A stretch of DNA of 64,000 bases from NCBI RefSeq assembly GCF_014117215.1, contig NZ_JACGXS010000001.1, positions 1-64,000 on the forward strand. The letters run 5' to 3'. Both the position numbers and the translations under genes were made by a program. Positions 11,779 to 18,924 of the stretch are shown here, in pieces. Each line of letters starts with the position of its first letter. Position 1 is the stretch's first letter. The notes below the pieces were generated by a model that was given only the letters and a program-made list of their open reading frames with translations, made no database searches and was not told the origin of the DNA. The stretch is from Stenotrophomonas tumulicola. Lineage in GTDB: Bacteria; Pseudomonadota; Gammaproteobacteria; Xanthomonadales; Xanthomonadaceae.

Positions 11779-11854
11779 GCCGGAATAGCTCAGTTGGTAG
11801 AGCGGCGCATTCGTAATGCGTAGGTCGTAGGTTCGATTCCTATTTCCGGCACCA
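11779..11854 (+). tRNA. tRNA-Thr (anticodon CGT)
   Basis: A 76-nt cloverleaf with acceptor GCCGGAA/TTCCGGC and encoded CCA. The D arm has GCTC/GAGC, the anticodon stem is GCGCA/TGCGT with loop TTCGTAA, and the T arm is GTAGG/CCTAT with loop TTCGATT. Anticodon CGT reads the Thr codon ACG. A terminator follows, so it is a single-tRNA transcript. An accessory island starts right after it, and its anticodon arm is partly repeated at 17114-17126. Confidence 0.97.
11811..11823 (+). other. Candidate att core inside tRNA-Thr
   Basis: TCGTAATGCGTAG in the anticodon arm recurs exactly at 17114-17126, on the far side of the island. Integrases of the tyrosine family often cross over in the anticodon or T loop of tRNA genes. 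The intact tRNA would then be composed of chromosomal 5' half and island-supplied 3' half. This is inference from one 13-bp match. Confidence 0.4.
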
Positions 11855-11862
11855 GTTGTACG

Positions 11863-11891
11863 AAAAGCCCCGGCCCTGGTCGGGGCTTTTT
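11863..11891 (+). terminator. Terminator of tRNA-Thr
   Basis: AAAAGCCCCG (11863-11872) pairs perfectly with CGGGGCTTTT (11881-11890), followed by further T residues. It lies 8 bases beyond the encoded CCA. The 240 bases from here to the gene at 12132 contain nothing I can identify. Confidence 0.9.
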
Positions 11892-12131
11892 GTTTGGACG
11901 AATGTTGGAACTCGTTGATGCGAAAGGGATTCGCTGCAAGCCGATCATTGGTCGACGCTCATGTTCTCTATTGCGGATGGTTCGCTTCCGAGCGAATGGG
12001 GCGCGTTGGTCCTGATCACTTGGCTTCTCAGCTACTTACGTAAAGCACGCATTCGTAGGGATGGCTTGCTGCTTGAAAGATTCCCATCGATGTCGATAAT
12101 CGAAAGACACGAGATGTAGGCAGGAACAGCT

Positions 12132-12410
12132 ATGAACAAAGAGATGCATCTTGAGCAGGCGGAGCAGGAATACGCGGAGAGCGTGCAAGAGGCAATTGAG
12201 GAGGTTGCAGCGACGTGGGTAGCCAAGGGCATGGGGCGAGAGGAGGCTCTGTCTCGTGCCCACGACGCAGTAAATGGCGCACTCGAGGCAGATCACGACC
12301 CCACCGGTGTCCAGCAGCTTCTCCCCGAAAATCAAATCCCAGCGCTGCCCGCCGATACAGCACTGCGGCGTCAAGTGGCTGCTATTGCCCGGGATTTAAA
12401 ACGGGGGTGA
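12132..12410 (+). CDS. Small acidic hypothetical protein of island
   Basis: A 92-residue protein with no recognised family. It is Glu/Ala-rich and predicted mostly helical (EQAEQEYAESVQEAIEEVAA), without signal peptide or membrane segment. GGAAC lies upstream of the ATG. It is convergent with the OLD-type nuclease gene (70 bases apart) and is the first gene of the island behind tRNA-Thr. It could be a regulator or accessory factor of that nuclease, but nothing in the sequence proves a link. Confidence 0.6.
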   Translation: MNKEMHLEQAEQEYAESVQEAIEEVAATWVAKGMGREEALSRAHDAVNGALEADHDPTGVQQLLPENQIPALPADTALRRQVAAIARDLKRG

Positions 12411-12480
12411 TTTTTCTGAGGTCGTGTTGATAAGTCCCTTTGGAGACCGACTGTCTTTAGAACGGTTCGTTGGAGAACCT

Positions 12481-14295
12481 CTACGGCGCCCCTGAATCTA
12501 TCCCTCGTGCCGGTGGAAGTTGAGGGATCGGCAACGGGCTAGGCTGAGCTTGCTGGGGCTGGCTTGGAGTGGCTAGGGCTCGCGGGATACGGCCAGTTGA
12601 TATCTGGTTGGTGTTGGACTGGGCTGCAAGGCGGATTGCAATGAGATCGGAGAGGTCTAGTGCCGGCGTAGGCTGAATCAGCTGAACTTTTCTCTCGTCA
12701 CTGGCAAGCTGCGGGCGGATCCATTTGAGCATGTCTTTACCCCTCAAGTGGCTCGACGGGAGGGGTACTTGATTTCCCATAAGTTGGGTCGTGCTGGGTG
12801 CCTGATCGCTCCTGCCTCTGTACAGTAAGTGCTTGATCTCGTCGCGTTTGCGGACATAGCTAACCACAGCATCATTGTGGTTCAGTTGCGCGACCTGCGA
12901 GAGCCAACCCTCAGTCGCCTCACGGCTGACTCCGAGGAGCAAGGCCACATGCGTAGGGCCGGTGAAATACGACTCGACATCACTGCCCATCGTGATAAAC
13001 GGAATTGCATCAGCTCCCCGTATTTTATCCGCAACCGTTTCAGCCTCCTCGGCTGTCATGAAATCTCGGTCTCTATGAATGATCACATTGGTCGCGGGCC
13101 AGAGCTCTCTAAGATACGTCGCGAGCGCCAGCGCTGCTTCGAGCTTAGAGCTAGTTCCATAGCTACGAAACTCACTACGATTGGCAGGGAAGCCCGCATG
13201 CTGGAATAAAATTTGAAGCATGCTCATGTCAGAATCTTCGGAAAGAACGAACCAATCGGTTCTACCTCCTTTGATTCGGTCAAGGCTATCAAACGCGCCT
13301 ATATCCATGAGCAGAGGGACAAGCGGCATGTACGTTCCTTGCTCAGCTATGGTTCCTTCCCGGAGCCAGATGAACTGAGCCTCATCGTTCAAAGCCTCGA
13401 CTAGGTTTCTGGAGTGCGTTGAACAAATGATCTGTGTATCGGTGTGTTTTGACGCGTGTATGAGGGCTCGAGCCAGTGCTACTTGATTGTTGGGATGAAG
13501 ATGGGCGTCTGGCTCGTCTAGCAGTAGAACTGTCGGCTCAAAAAGAGTGATGTATGAAAAGATCTGCAAGGCTTGGAGGAGGCCCGTGCCCGCGAGCTCG
13601 AGCGGAACAAACTGTGTGCCATCCGTAACCTTTACCTCGATCCCAACATCAACTTGTTGATTGAAGTCAATCTGGATCAGGAACGCAGGAAAAACCTGTT
13701 TTACTTGCTCGAGTAGCGTCGGTAGCCTTCCCTTCTGCTTTATAAGAAGTAAGACGTTTCTAAGATAGAGGTTGGCGTCTCCGCCTGCTACGCCTCGGCG
13801 GACGACGCCTTCGGATCGAAATTCTTCCACGCGCGATATGCCGGCAAGGCCGGGGACATAGACGCTAAAGGGGCGGCTGGGATCGCTGACGAGTTGGCCC
13901 AGTCGAACATCTCCCGTCCTTCTGCAACCGACGTTTCCTTTGTTCCTGGCTCGATAGATGCTTATCCTATGTTCTACAACAGTTTGTGATGGCGTTTTTG
14001 CTAGGAAAGTGAGCGACCCCCAGTGCGTTTGGTTAGTGTAGGGAGTGGCATGGCGAAGTTCTGTGAAATCATTGGAAGGGCAGTATAGAAGCGCGTCTTG
14101 AGAGAATGTCTCTTTTTCCGTAACTCTGCGCGCTGTTGCAACGCTGACGCCGAAATGAATTGCCTGAAGCAGGCTGCTCTTTCCGGAACTGTTGCCGCCC
14201 ACAACGAGATTGAGTCCTCGGAGTATTACGTCTGCAAGTCTCAAACGTCGGAAAAACTGCACCTTGACGCCGGTTAGTTCGTAGTCCCTGCTCAT
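12481..14295 (-). CDS. OLD-family ATP-dependent nuclease (AAA ATPase plus TOPRIM-like domain)
   Basis: A 604-residue protein. The ABC/SMC-like ATPase half has Walker A GGNSSGKSS (residues 33-41), a signature-like ELAGTGLLQAL, Walker B VLLLDEPDAHLHP (D260) and an H-loop CSTHSRNLVE. The C-terminal half shows a TOPRIM-like set: E353/D356 in VLSEDSD, and D409/D411 in HRDRD. This order is that of overcoming-lysogenization-defect (OLD) nucleases. No UvrD-like helicase lies beside it, so it would be a stand-alone (class 1) form. I use ATG 14295, preceded by GGGAG, rather than the longer frame. The last 40 residues are Pro/Gln-rich. It is AT-richer than the flanking core genes, which suggests transfer. 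A phage-defence role is inferred. Confidence 0.8.
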   Translation of the reverse strand: MSRDYELTGVKVQFFRRLRLADVILRGLNLVVGGNSSGKSSLLQAIHFGVSVATARRVTEKETFSQDALLYCPSNDFTELRHATPYTNQTHWGSLTFLAKTPSQTVVEHRISIYRARNKGNVGCRRTGDVRLGQLVSDPSRPFSVYVPGLAGISRVEEFRSEGVVRRGVAGGDANLYLRNVLLLIKQKGRLPTLLEQVKQVFPAFLIQIDFNQQVDVGIEVKVTDGTQFVPLELAGTGLLQALQIFSYITLFEPTVLLLDEPDAHLHPNNQVALARALIHASKHTDTQIICSTHSRNLVEALNDEAQFIWLREGTIAEQGTYMPLVPLLMDIGAFDSLDRIKGGRTDWFVLSEDSDMSMLQILFQHAGFPANRSEFRSYGTSSKLEAALALATYLRELWPATNVIIHRDRDFMTAEEAETVADKIRGADAIPFITMGSDVESYFTGPTHVALLLGVSREATEGWLSQVAQLNHNDAVVSYVRKRDEIKHLLYRGRSDQAPSTTQLMGNQVPLPSSHLRGKDMLKWIRPQLASDERKVQLIQPTPALDLSDLIAIRLAAQSNTNQISTGRIPRALATPSQPQQAQPSPLPIPQLPPARGIDSGAP

Positions 14296-14505
14296 GGATC
14301 TCCCTCCCGCCAATGTGTGGGAGATGTTACCTGAGGAAACGGCGTTCTCTCTACGATGTAAGCGGTTCCGTCTCCTCATCCGACTGAGGTAGCCTGGGCG
14401 CACAAGAGATCTCTCCCGTTCTGCAATGCGGACAATCCGCATCCAAACACCGCCTCGCATCCTGTCCTAAGTTGGCCCTATCGCCACTTATGGACAGGTT
14501 GCCTG

Positions 14506-14637
14506 ATGTCATCCCCCCTCACCAAGCGCATCGTTCTCACAGCTGAGCCCCGAGAGCGCCCCTACGAGCTCAGGGACGCTCAGGTTCGCGGACTGATCCT
14601 GCGTGTGCAGCCTTCAGGGCATAAGGCTTGGATGTAA
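14506..14637 (+). pseudogene. Integrase N-terminal fragment cut by IS end
   Basis: A 43-codon stub starting ATG at 14506, with TKRIVLTAEPRERPYELRD followed by VRGLILRVQPSGHKAW. This is the typical beginning of tyrosine recombinases with an N-terminal arm-binding (DUF4102-like) domain. The frame stops exactly where an IS end (TGTAATGACCCACT, from 14633) begins, and the TAA stop is supplied by the IS. The core-binding and catalytic domains are absent. A hairpin CCTGTCC/GGACAGG lies just upstream (14461-14498). It was probably the integrase of the island next to tRNA-Thr. Confidence 0.75.
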
Positions 14638-14970
14638 TGACCCACTGATTTCCTGCTCAGGTGTTACTTTCCCCGAAGGAGACACCGATGAGCGAAATGA
14701 TGGAAGAAGAGATCAAGCGCTGGACCGCCCGGCGCGAGTCGGCGCTGGGCCTTGAGATCATCCAAGGCAAGACGACGGTGGCCGCTGCCGGTCGCCAGTT
14801 CGACCTGACCCCGGCTGAGATCGAAAGCTGGGTCGAGGACGGCAAGCGTGGCATGGAGAATGCCTTGCGGGCCAAACCGGAGGACGTATAGCACTGTGGC
14901 TGCGTTGCTTGGCATGAACAAGAACACCGTGCAGCGGATCTTCCAGTTGAAGGGCTGGCAGGAAGGATAA
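14633..14970 (+). mobile_element. Remnant of an IS3-family element (orfA start plus orfB start)
   Basis: The left end TGTAATGACCCACT begins at 14633, followed by a leader, the start of orfA (14688) and then a short in-frame piece like the beginning of orfB (14896-14970) containing MNKNTVQRIFQLKGWQ. The end of orfA, the DDE catalytic region of orfB and a recognisable right end are missing. The same left end and leader recur at 17127. The element has therefore lost its transposase activity. Confidence 0.7.
14688..14891 (+). pseudogene. Truncated IS3-type OrfA (HTH protein)
   Basis: A 67-residue product beginning MSEMMEEEIKRWTARRES and continuing with LEIIQGKTTVAAAGRQFDL, a helix-turn-helix of the DUF1153/IS3 OrfA type. 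The family usually runs past residue 90; here it ends in KPEDV and a stop shortly after the conserved GMENALRAKP. AAGGAGA lies upstream of the ATG. It may still be translated but lacks partners for transposition. Confidence 0.65.
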
Positions 14971-15100
14971 ATCCGCCTGGAGGTGCACGCTAGCACCTCC
15001 AAAACAGCAGAACATTATCAATCTGGGGTGTCAGTCGTTAGCAGATCGAGCTTGGCCCGAGAGCTCCGGGCTCAAAGCTGATTGTTCAGAGCATCCTCAA

Positions 15101-15130
15101 ATAAAACAGGCGCCCCGAGGTGCGCCTGTT
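15101..15130 (-). terminator. Terminator of the lipoprotein gene
   Basis: AACAGGCGC (15105-15113) pairs with GCGCCTGTT (15122-15130). On the minus strand it is followed by TTTATTTG. It lies about 40 bases downstream of the stop at 15169. The bases between 14971 and 15100 hold nothing recognisable. Confidence 0.75.
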
Positions 15131-15168
15131 CGCGTTAAGGCGGTTGCCAGGAAACTAGCCGAAACACC

Positions 15169-15873
15169 TTACTCCTGAGGCCTGGGATCCGGCACTTGGT
15201 CGCCTGCGAATCCCTTATACAGTTGGGATGCCCGTGAATCAGCTGCGGCGAGCTCCGCCGAAGTGAGCCCCATCCTCGCCAATTCAGTTGCCGCCTTGTG
15301 GTCGCCTAAAATGTAGGCTACCCGGAGATATGCGGCGCTGTCTATGAGGTTTGGGCTCTTTGCTTCGCGATACGACTCCGATATGGCATAGAACGCGTAG
15401 ATGTTTCCGGAAAGTGCCTGATCCCGGAGAATAACCTGTCCGTCCAAAAAGTTCCTCTCCAAAGAAATGCGCTTACCCAGCACTGCAGCAGCAGCCGTAT
15501 TGCCAGCGGAGGTTTCCTGTTTCAACACATCAAGGGACTGCGTGCGCATAATTTCAAGTTCTGCAGCGGTCGGATATCGATGTCGAATCAGCCATTCAGC
15601 CTCTTCCGTGGTTTTTGCCTCTAAAGGACCAGGCCGCTGGCATTCACCCACACAAAGTCGAGAGGCAAGAGCGGTCGGGCTTGCCGAAAGATAATGCTTA
15701 GGCGTCAAGTGAGATTGAGAGCTTGACGATGGTGCCTGAGCTTTCCCAGCCGCGGACGCACCCATCTGCTGACGACCCGTTGATTGACCACTATCCGTTT
15801 CTGCAGGCTCGTTCGAGCACCCGGCCAGCGTAGCTGCGAACACCAACGCAAAGACAATCCAATTGAAACGCAT
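15169..15873 (-). CDS. Putative lipoprotein of island, helical repeat-like
   Basis: A 234-residue protein starting MRFNWIVFALVFAATLAGC, a signal peptide with lipobox LAGC (lipidated Cys about residue 19). A Ser/Gln-rich linker is followed by a helical domain with several alpha-helical pairs (ELEIMRTQSLDVLKQETSAG and later DHKAATELARMG), reminiscent of Sel1/TPR-like solenoids. No specific family recognised. The start at 15873 is chosen for the signal peptide; it forms TGATG with the stop of the preceding frame. It may be an immunity or anchoring lipoprotein, but that is speculation from its place near toxin remnants. Confidence 0.7.
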   Translation of the reverse strand: MRFNWIVFALVFAATLAGCSNEPAETDSGQSTGRQQMGASAAGKAQAPSSSSQSHLTPKHYLSASPTALASRLCVGECQRPGPLEAKTTEEAEWLIRHRYPTAAELEIMRTQSLDVLKQETSAGNTAAAAVLGKRISLERNFLDGQVILRDQALSGNIYAFYAISESYREAKSPNLIDSAAYLRVAYILGDHKAATELARMGLTSAELAAADSRASQLYKGFAGDQVPDPRPQE

Positions 15874-16283
15874 CACGGCACCCCGCACATGTTTGTCTGA
15901 ACTCGACCGCATGGCTTGGCGGATACCCATCTCACCGGGCAGCGCAAAGATACTCTTTGCAATGGTCGCTGTTGCCGGCAAATGCGCAGAAGGGAGGACT
16001 TCCTAATCGTAACCGCAGGAGAATCCGTACAGAAAGACACGTCCCCTGACGTCATGTTCAAACGATGCGCGAGAAGTTCAAGGTAAGGCATCGCCTGAAG
16101 CACCAAAGCTTCCGCGGCCCTGAACTGATAACAAGCCAAGTCTGGCGGCACCTCTACCCTGACTTCGTGAGCGCCCCAAACATCGTCTTCGGAGCATTCC
16201 AGGCGAGCAGGCGGAGGGCAAAAATAGTGAGTCCCTGAATGCATTCCCATCGACACAATCCTTGTCATGTTACGAGGAAACAT
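15873..16283 (-). CDS. Possible small protein coupled to lipoprotein gene
   Basis: An open frame of 136 codons that ends in a TGATG junction with the lipoprotein start. The first 95 residues read like protein (DDVWGAHEVRVEVPPDLACY and QFRAAEALVLQAMPYLELLA). The last 40 are Arg/Pro/Cys-rich and look out of frame, so the gene may be frameshifted. No family recognised and no strong RBS seen. It could be a decayed gene. Confidence 0.4.
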   Translation of the reverse strand: MFPRNMTRIVSMGMHSGTHYFCPPPARLECSEDDVWGAHEVRVEVPPDLACYQFRAAEALVLQAMPYLELLAHRLNMTSGDVSFCTDSPAVTIRKSSLLRICRQQRPLQRVSLRCPVRWVSAKPCGRVQTNMCGVP

Positions 16284-16385
16284 ATCGCTGAAGCTATCAC
16301 GCTCGTCGCCATACGTCTGCTTAACCTCCCATTTTTGCGATACGTATCACCCTTGATGATCACGCTGTGCTGCATTGCCGCGCAA

Positions 16386-16684
16386 TGCCCGGCAGACTAC
16401 ATCCTGATACAGCTGCCCACCGATCTCATCGGCAACCGTTTCGTAGATGCATTCTAGGTGGAAAAATTGAAGGATCTCCGGATGGCCGCTTCGTTCAGGC
16501 GAAAGGGCCTGATGGTCAGCCTACTGGGGTGCGTATAGATGGAGGACATAAACCATCAACCCATCCCGATCCGCGTGCGCAGCAGCCGCATGCCCATGTG
16601 TTAGGAGTAAACAATGCCGGTGGGACCCCTTGGCTTCCAATAAAAATGGCAGAGGAACTGCGTGGAACATGGATAATGATGTAG
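16386..16684 (+). pseudogene. Polymorphic toxin C-terminal tip, frameshifted and truncated
   Basis: From 16454 to the TAG at 16682 the frame reads GGKIEGSPDGRFVQAKGPDG, then GGHKPSTHPDPRAQQPHAHV and GGTPWLPIK. This Gly/His/Asp/Pro-rich motif order resembles C-terminal toxin domains of Rhs/CDI-type polymorphic toxins. Upstream, a different frame (16386-16454) reads ADYILIQLPTDLIGNRFVDA; loss of one C at about 16454 would join the two. No start codon, delivery domain or secretion signal is present, so it is an orphan tip. The family is not certain. A likely immunity remnant overlaps its end. Confidence 0.5.
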
Positions 16685-16929
16685 GGCTCATCAAGATGAC
16701 GAGGCTTGTTAGAGAATTTGCGCACGGCACTGTCAACGCCCAGAGCTTCATTGACGAGTACGCCAACTTTTACTACTGCTAGGCGTTGGATGGGCACGAG
16801 GCTTCAAGTACGGTACCTGCTGGAGATATGGTGCGACTAGGTCTGGCTTTTGAGTTGCATCGCCGCATTCAGGAGGAAGTTGTGAACAGAATTTCGCTTG
16901 ATTCGGAGTTTTCAACCGAAACATTTTGA
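16669..16929 (+). pseudogene. Immunity-protein remnant with in-frame TAG
   Basis: ATG at 16669 overlaps the end of the toxin-tip frame. It reads KMTRLVREFAHGTVNAQSFI, the start expected of small colicin-like immunity proteins. A TAG at 16780-16782 interrupts it after 37 codons, but the same frame continues sensibly (RLGLAFELHRRIQEEVVNRI) to TGA at 16927-16929. In total there are 86 codons, close to the usual length of that family (about 80-90). The TAG could be a single-base change of TGG. With the toxin frameshift this suggests a dead toxin-immunity pair. Confidence 0.5.
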
Positions 16930-17113
16930 AGATGGCAGGGCGACTGACGGCCTCTGAAGCCCGAGAGCGCGCGCTTCGGATCTGTACAGACGTCGGAATT
17001 GATGCTGTCTTGTCGGCGGTAGGGTCTGCTTGAGTAGATGGTTCTGAGATATCTAAAGGATGCCAAGTAGATCGTACTGGTCGGAAAGCTACTCAATGCC
17101 CAAATGGGTGGCC

Positions 17114-17126
17114 TCGTAATGCGTAG
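17114..17126 (+). other. Candidate distal att site (copy of tRNA-Thr anticodon arm)
   Basis: TCGTAATGCGTAG is identical to 11811-11823 within tRNA-Thr. The match stops exactly where an IS end (TGTAATGACC) starts at 17127, so the displaced original 3' half of the tRNA would have been replaced by the IS insertion and later deletion. If correct, the island spans 11811-17126. Confidence 0.4.
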
Positions 17127-17232
17127 TGTAATGACCCACTAATAATCTGCTCACATGTGTTCTTTCTCCAAAGAAGACGCCGATGAGCACAGTGATGGAG
17201 AAAGAGATCAAGCGCTGGACCGCCCGACGCCT
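17127..17232 (+). mobile_element. Second remnant of the same IS3-type element (left end)
   Basis: TGTAATGACCCACT at 17127 is identical to the IS end at 14633. The leader is similar, and ATGAGCACAG at 17183 starts an orfA-like piece, KEIKRWTARR, that matches the first copy for 16 codons or so before diverging at about 17232. Everything beyond is lost. The stretch 16930-17113 before it shows no gene. Confidence 0.65.
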
Positions 17233-17255
17233 CGGCGACGGGCGGCTGCATCCAA

Positions 17256-17666
17256 TTACCCGGCGCCAGATAGACCGTCATCCACTGCGTCGAACAGCTC
17301 CCGGCCAGCCATCAGCAATCCTTCCACCAGATGCACGCCCAGCACTGGCTCGTTGGTGTCCTCTTCCCGGCAATGATGCGCGGCCTCCAGTATCTGCATG
17401 ATCGCGCTCAGGCCGGCGAACTTGCGGCTGATCGAGGCGGCCTGGTCCTGCCCGTTGGCAGGTGCCCATGTCGCTTCAGAACGAGGGTGGCCTTGGGCGC
17501 GATGCCGGTCGCCGAAGAGGTTCACCACGCGGTCGGTGGTGGTTTCCTTGTCATCCTGATCGGCCAGGAGGCGATCAAGCTTCCTGACAAAGTGGGGCGA
17601 GAGGTCGTGAATGGCGTCGCCTATCAGGGCCTGCAGGCGCTCACTGGCGGGGGAGGAATCGGTCAT
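17256..17666 (-). CDS. Hypothetical protein next to IS remnant
   Basis: A 136-residue acidic protein with no recognised family, starting MTDSSPASERLQALIGDAIH. The helical start (HFVRKLDRLLADQDDKE) and helical end (KFAGLSAIMQILEAAHHC) flank a less regular middle that might contain compensating frameshifts. GCGAGG precedes the ATG. The C-terminus ends about 25 bases from the IS remnant and could be trimmed. Real but unknown. Confidence 0.55.
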   Translation of the reverse strand: MTDSSPASERLQALIGDAIHDLSPHFVRKLDRLLADQDDKETTTDRVVNLFGDRHRAQGHPRSEATWAPANGQDQAASISRKFAGLSAIMQILEAAHHCREEDTNEPVLGVHLVEGLLMAGRELFDAVDDGLSGAG

Positions 17667-18110
17667 CGGTAGCCTCGCGTCACAAGGAGGCCACCTGCGC
17701 CGTAGCGCAGGGTGGCGGACGGTGCGGGTTGGCGTACCGGACAACTTCTATGCGAAAAACCGGCGGATCGGGAGATCGATCCCCGCACACCGCCCGCCAT
17801 GTAACCGGCAAGGCAGTGCATTCTCCGCCGTGCCCTAGGGGCAACAACAGAGCTAACCGCATAGAAATATGATCGGGACGCCAATCCCGGCTGACGCCAA
17901 TCGCGCCAGCCCGACCATCCTGCGCAGGATTCTTGCCCGTGTACATGAGGAAATATGCAGATCTGTTGCGTTGTGTGAGCAGGAAAACGTGAAGCGAATG
18001 ACCATTCGATGCCGTCATCCTGCGTAGATCGCCATCGACGCTTCAGACTGAGCCGCCAGGCGCTGCAAGTGTCGGTGCAGAGGGGCCCAGGCCTGCGCTT
18101 CGCAGCAGTA
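17667..18110. other. 444-base gap without a gene
   Basis: No convincing coding region, RNA or repeat is seen between the hypothetical gene and the VOC protein gene. The composition here returns toward the high GC of the core. It may include the promoter of the minus-strand gene ending at 17256 and the old border of the island. Confidence 0.5.
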
Positions 18111-18536
18111 TTATCCCGAAACGACCGAAGGCCCCTTCAACTCGATCGCATTGCCATCAGGGTCCCTGAAATACAGCGATGGCCCGTCTCCCTCGGCGCC
18201 GAAATTGACCTCGGCTGGTCCGCGCGACGAGATGCCATGCCGTGCCAGGTGGGCGACCAGTGCTGGCTCATCAAAGGGCTCTATGCGCAGGCACAGATGG
18301 TCCACGTTGCGTCCGTCCTCGCCTGGCCCCCGGCCGCCCTGGCTGCCCAATGTTCCATCAAGGCTGATCAAGTCGATCATCGACACGCCCGCCCGCAGGT
18401 GGACCAGCCCCAGGTGATCGCGTCGCCGCACCACCTCGCACCCGAGTACCTCGCGGTAGAAGTCCACGCTTCGTTGCAGGTCGCGTACGCGGAACACCAG
18501 GTGGTCGATGCGTTCAACAACGAATGGCCTATCCAT
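18111..18536 (-). CDS. VOC family (glyoxalase/dioxygenase fold) protein
   Basis: A 141-residue single vicinal-oxygen-chelate domain made of two beta-alpha-beta-beta-beta units. The sequence opens with ERIDHLVFRVRDLQRSVDFY and its second half ends in SLYFRDPDGNAIEL. His in DHLVF, His in DHLCL and Glu in NAIEL are the expected metal ligands. Members include glyoxalase I, fosfomycin-resistance thiol transferases and dioxygenases. This one lacks features that fix the substrate. The ATG at 18539 would add one Met. It lies downstream of a membrane protein and a hydrolase on the same strand. Confidence 0.85.
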   Translation of the reverse strand: MDRPFVVERIDHLVFRVRDLQRSVDFYREVLGCEVVRRRDHLGLVHLRAGVSMIDLISLDGTLGSQGGRGPGEDGRNVDHLCLRIEPFDEPALVAHLARHGISSRGPAEVNFGAEGDGPSLYFRDPDGNAIELKGPSVVSG

Positions 18537-18572
18537 CAAGGTTTCCTCCAGGGGATCAGGAATGCTTCCTGG

Positions 18573-18911
18573 TCATGCAGGTCGCCCGATGACGACCGTC
18601 CCACGCGCGATGCCGAAGACAAGCTGCCGCAGATAGCCTCCGATGGCACCGGCCAGCAGGGCAGCGAGCACTCGGCAGGCCTGCCGGGCACCCCGCGTGG
18701 CATGGTCGCGTAGCCACGGTGCCGTGGCCATTACCTGGGCACCCAACAGCAACACCAGGACATCCAGGCCGACGGCATCGATGACCGGCAGCAGCGGCAG
18801 CAACTGCGGGTTGCAGGCCACGATGACGGCGGCCACCGTCGTAACCGCGAACAGGACGCGGCGGCCAGTTGGCGTGGCGCTGCAGCGCAGAAGGCGGGAT
18901 ATCAGGCTCAT
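18573..18911 (-). CDS. Small membrane protein of unknown function
   Basis: A 112-residue protein with two to three hydrophobic segments (VLFAVTTVAAVIVACNPQLL, VLVLLLGAQVMATA, VLAALLAGAIGGYL). No family recognised. It starts 13 bases after the stop of the alpha/beta hydrolase and ends 36 bases before the VOC gene, so the three probably form an operon. An in-frame ATG at 18947 lies inside the hydrolase gene and is less likely. Confidence 0.6.
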   Translation of the reverse strand: MSLISRLLRCSATPTGRRVLFAVTTVAAVIVACNPQLLPLLPVIDAVGLDVLVLLLGAQVMATAPWLRDHATRGARQACRVLAALLAGAIGGYLRQLVFGIARGTVVIGRPA

Positions 18912-18924
18912 GGCGCGTGCTCCT

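Noticed and set aside
14635-17232. The two IS ends as a composite transposon
   Set aside because: Both ends are in the same orientation and both elements are truncated after the orfA start, with no right ends or target duplications seen.
17680-18018. 112-codon minus-strand frame in the gap before the VOC gene
   Set aside because: Mixed composition, no RBS, no recognisable domain, and it overlaps the promoter side of the gene at 17256-17666.
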